DNA of 64,000 nucleotides from Phycisphaeraceae bacterium (lineage in GTDB: Bacteria > Planctomycetota > Phycisphaerae > Phycisphaerales > SM1A02): the NCBI GenBank assembly GCA_019636755.1, contig JAHBWZ010000004.1:186001-250000 (forward strand), in the 5' to 3' direction. Within the stretch, counting starts at the first letter, position 1. The number at the start of each line of letters is the position of its first letter. This document shows positions 1 to 8,116 of the stretch, one piece after another. A program made the position numbers and the translations under genes. A model generated the notes under the pieces. That model ran no database searches and was not told the origin of the DNA. It was given only the letters and a program-made list of their open reading frames with translations.

Positions 1-2401
1 TCCGTATGACCTCGACGGCCGATCGATCCCGGAGGCAGCGCGCATCATCTGCGAGGTCACGCCGCGTCCTGCCGGCGAGTTCGACCGCGGGCTGCGCGGC
101 GATCTGGCCACGATCCTCGGCGCGGCACTGGAGAAGGACCGCCGGCGACGATACCCATCCGCTGCGGCGCTCGCCGAGGACCTTCGCCGTGTCCTGGCGC
201 GCCGACCGATCTCGGCGCGGCGTCCGTCCGCGCTCTACGTTCTCTCCAGGTTCGTTACCCGCCATCGGGTCGCGACGGCGCTTGGCGTGCTGCTCGCGAT
301 GGCGGTGATCGCGTTCAGCGTGGTCGGCGCTGGCCTGTATGCCGAGGCGCAACGCGAGCGGGACCGTGCGCAGGCCCAGGGCATCCACAGGGAGGCCATC
401 GCGTACCGGCATGCCATCGCGCTCGCCCAGCTCCTCTACGACCAGCGGGATGTCGAGGCCATGGTGCGCGTCCTGGACGCCTGCCCGCCGCACCGGCGAC
501 GCTGGGAGTGGGGATGGCTCCGGAAACTGGGCACGCAGGTGGAGCGGACCGTCGAGGCGGCGGGCGCCCACCTGGTCTTCGAAACTCCGAACGGCCTTCA
601 GATCGTGACTCGCACCGTGGACCAGGTGTTCATCCGCCCGCTGGATGGCTCGACGCCGGGCCGGCACCTGGACGCGGGCGGGAGCATCATCACTGCGCTC
701 CATGCCGATCCGTCGGGCAGACGTCTCGCGGCCGGCGACACGCTGGGCCGGGTGCACATCTTCGATCTCGCCACGGGCCGGCGCACCGACGAGATCGCGG
801 CGCTCAGCGGGCCGGTCGGTATGCTCGCATTCGACGCGGCGGGGTCGCGCCTCGCCGCCGGCCTCGGGTTCACGCCGCCGGCGGTGATGTCCGCCGGGGG
901 CGACCACGACCAGGCGCCGGACATCGCGGTCATCGACGGCATCGACTCGGCGCGTCCCGTGCTCGTGCTGCAGCGGGAGATCTCCACCGTCGAACCGATC
1001 AGCGGGCTCGTCTTCGCACCGGGAGACCACGACCTCGTGGTGTCCGCAGGACGACTGCTCCTGATCCTGGACGCGACCACCGGCGAGAGCCGCCGCTGGA
1101 CCCGCGACATGGATGAGGGCATCAGCGGCATGGCACTTCTGCCGGGATCCCAGCTTCTCGTCACCGGGCATCGCAGCCGGATCAACCGGGCGCCCGGCAC
1201 GGCGCGGCCGGGGCAGGTCCGCCTGTGGCGGCTGGATCCGTTGCGCATCGTCGAGACCCTGACGCACCACGAGCGCGGCGTGGTCGCCGTCGCCGTAGAT
1301 CCCGCCGGGCGGTTCGTGTACTCCGCCGACGGCGATGATGTCGTCCGGGTGACGGCCATCGACACGCTGCGGAGCCACGACCTGCTCATCGGGAACGTCG
1401 ACGCCATGGGCGTCACCCGCGCGGGTGACGCGCTGTGGTGCATGGAGCGCGATCATCGCGTCCGGGTCCGGCGACTGACCGCGGCCCGATCGGAGCACCG
1501 CCTGCAGGCCGCCGACATCGTCACGTCCGGCGCGGTGGACGGCGGCGGCACCGTCATTCTGACGGGCGATCGCCACGGAGGCGTCGCCCTGCATCGCACC
1601 GATGACGCCGCGCCGACCACGGTGGAACTCGGTCGGCATGACGGCGCCGTCATCTCGCTCGCCATCGCGACCGAGGCGCACATCGCCGTTTCGGGCGGTG
1701 CGGACGGTGTCGTCCGCATCTGGGACCTCGAGACGATGCAGGAACGCGCGCGTCTCGGGAACCATGCGGGCGCCGTACGCGCCGTGGCGATCTCACCCGA
1801 CGGCCGGACGGCGCTCACCGGCGATGACGGCGGCACGGTGCGTCAATGGAGGTCCGATGACCCGGTCTCGCCGCCGCACCGGCACAGTGGGCATCAGGGC
1901 GCGATCCAGGCGATCGCCGCCGATTGGGACCGCATGGTCATCTACTCGGGCGGCGCCGACGGTTCGATCCGGGCGTGGCGCATGCGCACGGGCGCATGCA
2001 TCGGTGTCCGCACCGGGCACGCCGACGGCGTCACGGCGCTCGCGCTCCATCCATCCACGCGGCGACTGGCCTCCGGTGGCACGGACGGCGCTGTGCGCAC
2101 CTGGTCGACGGACGCATTCGACGACGAGCCGTTCACGCTCGCCGGTCACCGTTCGACGATCCTCTCGCTGGCGTTCTCGCCGGAGGGCGACCGCCTCGCC
2201 TCGTCCTCCACGGACACGACCCAGCGACTCTGGGTACCCGGCGAGCGCGAGGCGACGCTCAAGTTCTCCTGGCGCGGCCGACCCGCGCTGTGCATCGCCT
2301 TCGACCGTGACGGCTGCGCGCTCACCGCGGTTGACCCGGCGGGACTGGTCATCCGGCGCGATGCGCTGCCGCTCACGGCGACGGCGGATCATGGGGAGTG
2401 A
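1..2401 (+). CDS. Ser/Thr protein kinase C-terminus fused to transmembrane segment and WD40 repeats (5' partial)
   Basis: The gene enters the window already open; its reading frame runs from base 2 and stops at TGA 2399-2401. The first residues match the end of a Hanks-type kinase domain (GDLATILGAALEKD, then RYPSAAALAEDLRR and a basic RRPISARRPS linker), a layout typical of planctomycete sensor kinases. One hydrophobic segment follows (about bases 270-340), so the kinase should be cytoplasmic and the rest extracytoplasmic. The remaining 650 or so residues carry WD40-type blades, clearest at the C-terminus (SGGADGVVRIWD, YSGGADGSIRAWRM, ASGGTDGAVRTWS, ASSSTDTTQRLW). Presumably it signals through protein contacts made by the propeller; substrate unknown. 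The catalytic lobes lie outside the window. Confidence 0.85.
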   Translation, partial: PYDLDGRSIPEAARIICEVTPRPAGEFDRGLRGDLATILGAALEKDRRRRYPSAAALAEDLRRVLARRPISARRPSALYVLSRFVTRHRVATALGVLLAMAVIAFSVVGAGLYAEAQRERDRAQAQGIHREAIAYRHAIALAQLLYDQRDVEAMVRVLDACPPHRRRWEWGWLRKLGTQVERTVEAAGAHLVFETPNGLQIVTRTVDQVFIRPLDGSTPGRHLDAGGSIITALHADPSGRRLAAGDTLGRVHIFDLATGRRTDEIAALSGPVGMLAFDAAGSRLAAGLGFTPPAVMSAGGDHDQAPDIAVIDGIDSARPVLVLQREISTVEPISGLVFAPGDHDLVVSAGRLLLILDATTGESRRWTRDMDEGISGMALLPGSQLLVTGHRSRINRAPGTARPGQVRLWRLDPLRIVETLTHHERGVVAVAVDPAGRFVYSADGDDVVRVTAIDTLRSHDLLIGNVDAMGVTRAGDALWCMERDHRVRVRRLTAARSEHRLQAADIVTSGAVDGGGTVILTGDRHGGVALHRTDDAAPTTVELGRHDGAVISLAIATEAHIAVSGGADGVVRIWDLETMQERARLGNHAGAVRAVAISPDGRTALTGDDGGTVRQWRSDDPVSPPHRHSGHQGAIQAIAADWDRMVIYSGGADGSIRAWRMRTGACIGVRTGHADGVTALALHPSTRRLASGGTDGAVRTWSTDAFDDEPFTLAGHRSTILSLAFSPEGDRLASSSTDTTQRLWVPGEREATLKFSWRGRPALCIAFDRDGCALTAVDPAGLVIRRDALPLTATADHGE

Positions 2402-3125
2402 CCGGCTGCGGCGGCATGTGCGCCACGATCACGTCGTCATCCTCACCCATGGTCATCGGCAGCGTGCGCAGATACCAGCATCCGTTCCGATCGCGCGCGT
2501 AGATCACCATCTCCAGGCTGCCGTCCGGGTAGAGAATGATGACCAGCAGTTCGTTCTCGGAGAGCGTCAGCACCAGCACCGACTCTCCACCGGGCCCCGG
2601 CTCGGTGCACGTCGGCTGCTGCTCCCCGGTCGGCGGTTCACCGGAGTCCGGGATCATCGACACCGCCTCCTCCACCCAGACCGCGGTGGATGATCCGTAT
2701 CCGTCACCAGTCGCGGTGGCACTCAGGAACGCGGCGAACGGCCCGGGGACGGGATCCCACCCGGGCGGCACCGGCTCCAGGATCAGGCCGGCGAGGACCA
2801 CCGTCTGTTCTGTCACGCGCCCGCCCCGAATGGCGTACATACCGCCCTCCGCTTCAAGTACGATCGGGATCCATTCCAGCCCGGGCCCGGATCCGCCGCC
2901 ATCGTCCGGCGGCGCAGGCAGCAGCCACGCATCCGTCACGACCGCGCGACCGGCCGTCGTGAAGTGCACCCAGCCCCCGATGACCGCGCCGTCATCGAAG
3001 AGCACGTTGAACGGCTGCAGGTCCGGTCCGTCGGCACGGACCGTCGGCGCGCCGAGCATCGAAAGCACCAGCGCGATGATCCGGACGAACCGGCAGGTTC
3101 CACGATGCCTGTCCCGATGACGCAT
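2373..3125 (-). CDS. Secreted hypothetical protein
   Basis: About 250 residues, family not recognised. I chose ATG 3125 because GGAGG (3134-3138, - strand) sits 8 nt upstream; an earlier in-frame ATG at 3140 actually contains this ribosome-binding site. The N-terminus is basic (RHRDRHRG) followed by a hydrophobic stretch ending VRADG, a plausible signal peptide. The middle is rich in Gly, Pro and acidic residues and the end is Pro-rich (PPQPVTPHDPPSP). The 3' end overlaps the convergent kinase-WD40 gene by 29 bp. No catalytic motif is visible. Confidence 0.6.
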   Translation of the reverse strand: MRHRDRHRGTCRFVRIIALVLSMLGAPTVRADGPDLQPFNVLFDDGAVIGGWVHFTTAGRAVVTDAWLLPAPPDDGGGSGPGLEWIPIVLEAEGGMYAIRGGRVTEQTVVLAGLILEPVPPGWDPVPGPFAAFLSATATGDGYGSSTAVWVEEAVSMIPDSGEPPTGEQQPTCTEPGPGGESVLVLTLSENELLVIILYPDGSLEMVIYARDRNGCWYLRTLPMTMGEDDDVIVAHMPPQPVTPHDPPSP

Positions 3126-3133
3126 AGGGCGTA

Positions 3134-3138
3134 CCTCC
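3134..3138 (-). promoter_or_regulatory. Shine-Dalgarno GGAGG fixing the start at 3125
   Basis: GGAGG read on the - strand, 8 nt before ATG 3125. It lies directly after the upstream candidate ATG (3140), which argues that the downstream ATG is the true start. Confidence 0.5.
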
Positions 3139-3410
3139 ATGAGAGATCATGCGTCAGAAGCGGCCTCGGTGCGCAGGAATCCGGCGGAATGGCCGGCGTC
3201 GACGGGCCGTCCGCCCGCGCGCTTCGCGCCGCCGGCAGGCGCCCACCGATCCGGCGGACGGCATCCCGGCGCTGGCCCGGTCCGGCTCGAATCGTACGTT
3301 CAGCGGCAGGTCAGGTCGGGCCCGGCGCACGCCGGATCCGGCGTGCGCGACGGTCGACGATGCCCCTCACCATCCATCCGGACCGGCCGCCATGGGCGCG
3401 CCCGGTCCAT

Positions 3411-3415
3411 AGGAG
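3411..3415 (+). promoter_or_regulatory. Shine-Dalgarno AGGAG fixing a GTG start
   Basis: AGGAG lies 7 nt before GTG 3423. This selects a GTG start whose first residues (MRSHAIPPSLG) lead into a signal peptide, over far-upstream ATGs in the same frame that add hundreds of bases of low-complexity coding. Confidence 0.6.
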
Positions 3416-3422
3416 CCATGCC

Positions 3423-5975
3423 GTGCGATCACATGCCATTCCTCCGTCCCTCGGCACCGGAATCCGTCCGCGTCCGCGGTGGATCGGGGAACTCCGCCGT
3501 CAAGGACGGGCGTCGTCCGCGCGAGCCGCACTCGTCGCGCTGGTGACGCTCACGGCCACCCTGGTGCAGCCGGCGCGCGCGCAGGTGCCGTCGAGCCCGG
3601 TGATCGACCCGATCCCGGCGTCGGCACTCGTGACGATGGCGGAGGCGCTGGGCCTCAGCCGGGATCAGCAGGCGGCCGTCCTCGCCTTTCATGATGCCTA
3701 TGCGGAGGCGTGTCGATCGCTGCGGGCGGATGTGATCGAGCCCGCCTCGGCGCAGCTCCTGGCGGCGCTCCGCACGATGGACCCCCGTGCCATCGACGCC
3801 GCCGTGCAGGCGGTCGAGCAGGCTCAGCAGCGGGGCGCCGACCAGGACGCGCGCTTCCTGGACCAGGTCCAGGGCGTTCTGACGCCCGAACAGGTGGAGC
3901 GTCTCCCGCGCATCCGCATGCGCCGGGAGCGGGACCGGGCAACGCAGTCCTTCGCGATCTTCGCCGGCCTCTCCCTGGAGGGCGGCGCCATCGAACTGGA
4001 CCCGCTGATCCGAAGGCTGCCCGGCGTCGTCATCGCGCCGGACGTCCTGCCCGCCGTGGAGAAGGCGCTGGAGGCGTACGAGACGCCGATGACCGCGGCA
4101 CTGCAGCACCTGAGCCGGGAGGGCTTCCGGGCCATGGGCTCCCTCACGACGAGGGCCGCGCAGTCCGAGGCCGCGCAGGGCGGCGCCGCGACCGCCGACC
4201 ATCGCCGCGATCACGCGTACAACGCGATGCTCGAACAGATGGGCGCCATGCAGGCGCGGCAGGCCGCGGTCCGGCGCGACACCCGCGCACACGTGCGGGA
4301 CACGGCGAACCGGCTTGCATCGATCATCGGCGGACACCAGGGGCGCCACGTCCGCGTGATGTGCCTCATGTCCGCCTGGCCCGACCTGTACCAGATCGTC
4401 TCCTGGCCCGGGACGCCCGACCTGGTGCACACGACACTCGCCGCCGCCGCGGTCATGGATGAGAGCGCCGCCCGCACGGCGATCCTCGACGCCGCCGAAA
4501 GCGCGGCGTCGCGCCTGGATCGCCTGATCCCGGAGGCGATCGACGTGCTGGAGGCGCGCGATCGCCCGGGCGGCGCGGGTGTCGATCCTCGCGCAGCGCA
4601 CGCGATCGCGGAGCGCGCCCTCGGTCGGCTGACCGAGGCCGCGGCGGAGGCGCGCAGCGCACTCGTTCTCGTCCTGAAGGACGCGCTCGGAGCCCGGTGG
4701 CTGCCGGAACTCACCCGACTGGTCATGACGCCTCCCGGCACGGCGGACGACCGGCCGCCGACCGCACCGGACGCGGAGGGTCCGGACGAGGCCTTCGCCT
4801 TCTTCGACTGGACCCGTCCCACCCGGCTTCGACGGCAGGACCTGCGGCGGATCCTGGAGGCGCTGACGCTGCGCGACGACGAGCGGGCGCGCGTCCGCGA
4901 CGTGGTGGGCGCCTACCTGGACCACGCCGGCACGCTGGAGTCCGCGGATCGACTGCGCACGGCGCTCGACCAGGCGCAGCCGCGCCGACGGCCGGACGAC
5001 GCCGCACGCGTGGCACCCACGCCGGCCACGTTCCGTGAACTCGCCGAGTTCCGCCGTCGCGCGATGGAGGACCGGATCGCCCACGACCGCGCGTTCTTCA
5101 TGGCGCTCGCCGGCGCGCTGACCGACCCGGCGCAGGCGCGCCTGATCACCGTCCTCGGCCTCCTGCACGACATCGACCTCCGCAACCGGGCACCGCAGCG
5201 CGATGCGACGGTCCTGGTGCATGATCCCGGCGCCACCGCGGTGCTGCCCATCGTCGTGCATGCGCTGCGCGCCGGCGCGTCGGAACCGCAGGTGCCCGCG
5301 CTGCTGGAGGCGTACGCGACGCAGGTCGGCCCGGTCGCGCGGAACATCCTCCGGTCGGGCATCGAGTTCGAACGGCTGAGGGAGACCTGGTCTCTGATCG
5401 AACGCGGCGCGGCATCGGCCGACGACGCATCGGCGCCGACCCCCGACGACCTGATGCGCGAGATGACCACGCACGCGCAGGCGATCCGCACCGATCGCGC
5501 GGCGATCCGGACGCGCCTCCGCGCGCTCGTCCAGGATCTCATGCGCGCGCTTCCCGCCGACGCAGCGCTCGACGTGGATCGTGCCTTTCACCAGAGCGCG
5601 TACCCCATGGAACTGGGCACCGTCGCCCGGCTGCCCGGCTACCTCGGCCGCGCCGTGGCGCTTCCGTCGCTGACGCCGGCGCAGCGCGCGGACCTCGAGG
5701 AACTCGCAGCGCACCATCACGAGGCCTGCCGGACGCTCATGCGTACCCTGACCGGACTGATCGACGCCGTCGCTGACCGGGACCCGCCTTCCGGCGCCAC
5801 CGATCAGGCGCAACTGGCGGCGTTCCGCGCCCGGCAGCAGCAGGACGCCGAGCGCCACCGGATCGAACAGGACCTGCTGGAACTCCTCCACCGCGCTGAA
5901 GCGGCGCTGCGCGTCGTGCTGACCGAGGCGCAGCGGGCGGAACTCGGACCGCCGCCGGGGAAACACGCCTGGTGA
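3423..5975 (+). CDS. Large secreted alpha-helical protein with LTxxQ-like motifs
   Basis: Starts at GTG 3423 (strong AGGAG 7 nt upstream), giving about 850 residues. After a basic N-terminus comes a signal-peptide core (ALVALVTLTATLVQPARAQ) with an AxA-type cleavage region. The rest is almost entirely predicted helix, rich in Ala, Arg, Asp and Glu. At least three LTxxQ-type motifs are visible (LTPEQVERL, LTPAQRADL, LTEAQRAEL), the hallmark of the CpxP/Spy periplasmic chaperone and metal-sensor group, but the protein is several times longer than those. A role in envelope stress or scaffolding is a guess; no enzyme motif is seen. Upstream is the divergent secreted protein, downstream a convergent dockerin protein. 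Confidence 0.65.
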   Translation: MRSHAIPPSLGTGIRPRPRWIGELRRQGRASSARAALVALVTLTATLVQPARAQVPSSPVIDPIPASALVTMAEALGLSRDQQAAVLAFHDAYAEACRSLRADVIEPASAQLLAALRTMDPRAIDAAVQAVEQAQQRGADQDARFLDQVQGVLTPEQVERLPRIRMRRERDRATQSFAIFAGLSLEGGAIELDPLIRRLPGVVIAPDVLPAVEKALEAYETPMTAALQHLSREGFRAMGSLTTRAAQSEAAQGGAATADHRRDHAYNAMLEQMGAMQARQAAVRRDTRAHVRDTANRLASIIGGHQGRHVRVMCLMSAWPDLYQIVSWPGTPDLVHTTLAAAAVMDESAARTAILDAAESAASRLDRLIPEAIDVLEARDRPGGAGVDPRAAHAIAERALGRLTEAAAEARSALVLVLKDALGARWLPELTRLVMTPPGTADDRPPTAPDAEGPDEAFAFFDWTRPTRLRRQDLRRILEALTLRDDERARVRDVVGAYLDHAGTLESADRLRTALDQAQPRRRPDDAARVAPTPATFRELAEFRRRAMEDRIAHDRAFFMALAGALTDPAQARLITVLGLLHDIDLRNRAPQRDATVLVHDPGATAVLPIVVHALRAGASEPQVPALLEAYATQVGPVARNILRSGIEFERLRETWSLIERGAASADDASAPTPDDLMREMTTHAQAIRTDRAAIRTRLRALVQDLMRALPADAALDVDRAFHQSAYPMELGTVARLPGYLGRAVALPSLTPAQRADLEELAAHHHEACRTLMRTLTGLIDAVADRDPPSGATDQAQLAAFRARQQQDAERHRIEQDLLELLHRAEAALRVVLTEAQRAELGPPPGKHAW

Positions 5976-6109
5976 GGGCGCGACCTGGGCGACCTGGACC
6001 GGGCGCAGCGCCGCGCGGCCCCTCGCCCGTTGAGCGCGTTCCGTGCCCGATCAGCGCTCTCGCGCCCGACCCGGGGGGATCGTCCCGGGCACCGGTGCAG
6101 CACCCCTGA

Positions 6110-7756
6110 CTACGGGCACGGTCCCCACTGTGCAAGGAAGTCCAGCAGGTCACCGAACCCGACGGCGCCGTCCGCATCGAAGTCCCCGATGCACGCCGTC
6201 TCCGGTTCGCACGGTCCCCACGCGGCCAGCAGCACCAGCAGGTCGCCGAACGCGATCGACCCGTCACCGTCCAGGTCCCACAGGCACGGCGCGCCGCACA
6301 CGTCGGGCACGCCGTCGCCGTCCGCATCCTCCGCGCCGAACTCCAGGATGTCCTGCCAGTCCGGGATGCCGTTGCCGTCGCAGTCCAGGAACGGAACGTC
6401 GGCGATGTCCACCTCGTCGAGCAGCGGGTTGAACGGACACGACGGACACCCGAGGCAGGCGCAGCAGGCGGGGCACGTGTTGGCGGGACCGACGCACAGA
6501 CTCATGGCGCCCGCGGACGGCGACTGCACGATGAGCCACGCGGTCGATGAGAAGAACGGAAGCGCGATCGCCGTGGCCTGCAGCGAGGAACACCCATGCG
6601 CCACCCCGTACGCGTTGATGCTGTCGCGGAACCGCTGCGCCACCCGGAACGCCGTGCCGGTGACCCCCGGCACGCTGCACGCGCCGATCGTCGTCTGGCC
6701 CGCGTACACCATCTTCCACGACCACGGCAGGCCGGTGCCCGTGTTCCGCACGGTGTAGAAACGTGTCGACACGGGCCCGGTGGGACATCGCGGCTGGCAC
6801 GGCAGACCACAGACCGTCTCGATGCACGCAGGCGGCGGCGTGCCGGTCACCGTGACCAGCGCCTCCCACGCGTTTGTGCCGCCCGGACACGGGTATCCGC
6901 TGAAGATGCCCGCGCCGCCCGCGCCGCCCGTCGCGAGGAAGAGCCGGTTCGTGCCCGGGCCCGGCGCGGTGTACGTGGCGACGGCGGTCCCGCAGACACC
7001 GCCGGAGTCGCCCGCGCCGAGCAGCTGGATGTTCGCGCAGTCCGTGTTCAGAATGAACGCAACCACCGGGAACTCCGCGTCCACGGTCCACGTGATCAGT
7101 CCGCCGCAATGCGAGAACTGGAACCAGTCCGTGTCGCGCAGGCCCGCGTCCGCCCACGCGGTCCCGCAGGCGGGCACGCCGGGCGTGATCGCGCCGAACT
7201 GCGGCACCGGCATGTTGCAGCCGCCGTTGACATCCGTGCCGCACGGCTCCCCTTCCGTGTCCGTGCATGTGATCGAGCACGGCAGGCAGTCGTTCAGGCA
7301 GAGAAGGTACGACCCGCAGTCTCCGAAGGCGCCATCGACGGCCACGAAGTACGTATCACCCGGCGTGAGCCCGGTCACGCAGAGGCGCGACTGCAGGCCG
7401 TTCGGGCCGCACCAGTCATCGTTGCAGGCGACGACGTTGAAGCCCGCGTCCAGGACGTAGATCTTGGTGTCGTACTGGGCGCTGCACACTTCGACCTCCA
7501 CCGCGAACGACGGCGCGACGAACACGTACCATCGATCCGGCGATGGGGATCCCTGCGGGCAGGGCACGTCGAAGTTGTCGAAGGACGTACAGGTGTTGCC
7601 GGCGTTGCAGTCCGGAACACCGATCGGCTGCGGTGCAAACGGGCCCGGCCCTCCCTGCGCATGCACCCGCGCCGTCGATCCGCACAGTGCCGCCGCGAAC
7701 AGAACGACCGCCGGCACGACGCGCCGCCGGGCACGAACGAAGCGAGTGGGTGTCAT
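6110..7756 (-). CDS. Secreted Cys-rich protein with C-terminal dockerin-like repeats
   Basis: 548 residues from ATG 7756; the open frame continues upstream but only this Met leads into a signal peptide (RRRVVPAVVLFAAALCGS, then VHAQ). The body has many paired cysteines and aromatic-rich strands (DRWYVFVAP, GDTYFVAVDG), suggesting disulfide-stabilised beta domains. The C-terminus has a calcium-binding-like DCDGNGIPDWQDI segment and then two dockerin type I-like repeats (DLDGDGSIAFGDLL and DFDADGAVGFGDLLDFL), each ending in AxWGPC. In planctomycetes such repeats occur on many surface or secreted proteins; here they may serve sorting or assembly rather than a cellulosome. The substrate or partner is unknown. 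Confidence 0.75.
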   Translation of the reverse strand: MTPTRFVRARRRVVPAVVLFAAALCGSTARVHAQGGPGPFAPQPIGVPDCNAGNTCTSFDNFDVPCPQGSPSPDRWYVFVAPSFAVEVEVCSAQYDTKIYVLDAGFNVVACNDDWCGPNGLQSRLCVTGLTPGDTYFVAVDGAFGDCGSYLLCLNDCLPCSITCTDTEGEPCGTDVNGGCNMPVPQFGAITPGVPACGTAWADAGLRDTDWFQFSHCGGLITWTVDAEFPVVAFILNTDCANIQLLGAGDSGGVCGTAVATYTAPGPGTNRLFLATGGAGGAGIFSGYPCPGGTNAWEALVTVTGTPPPACIETVCGLPCQPRCPTGPVSTRFYTVRNTGTGLPWSWKMVYAGQTTIGACSVPGVTGTAFRVAQRFRDSINAYGVAHGCSSLQATAIALPFFSSTAWLIVQSPSAGAMSLCVGPANTCPACCACLGCPSCPFNPLLDEVDIADVPFLDCDGNGIPDWQDILEFGAEDADGDGVPDVCGAPCLWDLDGDGSIAFGDLLVLLAAWGPCEPETACIGDFDADGAVGFGDLLDFLAQWGPCP

Positions 7757-8116
7757 GATCTGGGGATCCTGCCGGCGATGCGGCGCGGCATGCGTCCATC
7801 GCGTCTGGCCAGAGCGTGGCCGGAGCGAGGGATATCCGACCGGGAGCCGCGTCGCGGCCGTCAGGATCCGTGGAAATCCCCGCCGGCAGCGCAGCATACC
7901 GCGCGCGGCCGGCGGCACAAGCCCCCTGATCTCGAGGCGGCACCCGCACATGCCGGGCAGCCATGGGCCCGGCGCCGCGCATTCCGGCGGAGCGGTGCTG
8001 AAGCCACGCCGCCGACTGGCCGATCGTCCCCCGGGAAGGCCGCGCCCGGGGGGCGGCGACCAGGGTGACCCGGTCGCGCCGAGGTCGCGTGCCCCCCGGC
8101 ACCCTGGGGACGGCAC
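7757..8116. other. Intergenic, divergent promoter region
   Basis: 360 bp between the divergent dockerin gene and cas4-cas1. It must hold both promoters, but I see no convincing -10 box, RNA gene or repeat. The base composition matches the very GC-rich flanks. Confidence 0.4.

Noticed and set aside
3429-5966. 845-residue - strand open frame
   Set aside because: Mirror of the LTxxQ protein gene; Arg/Gly-rich composition typical of antisense frames in GC-rich DNA.
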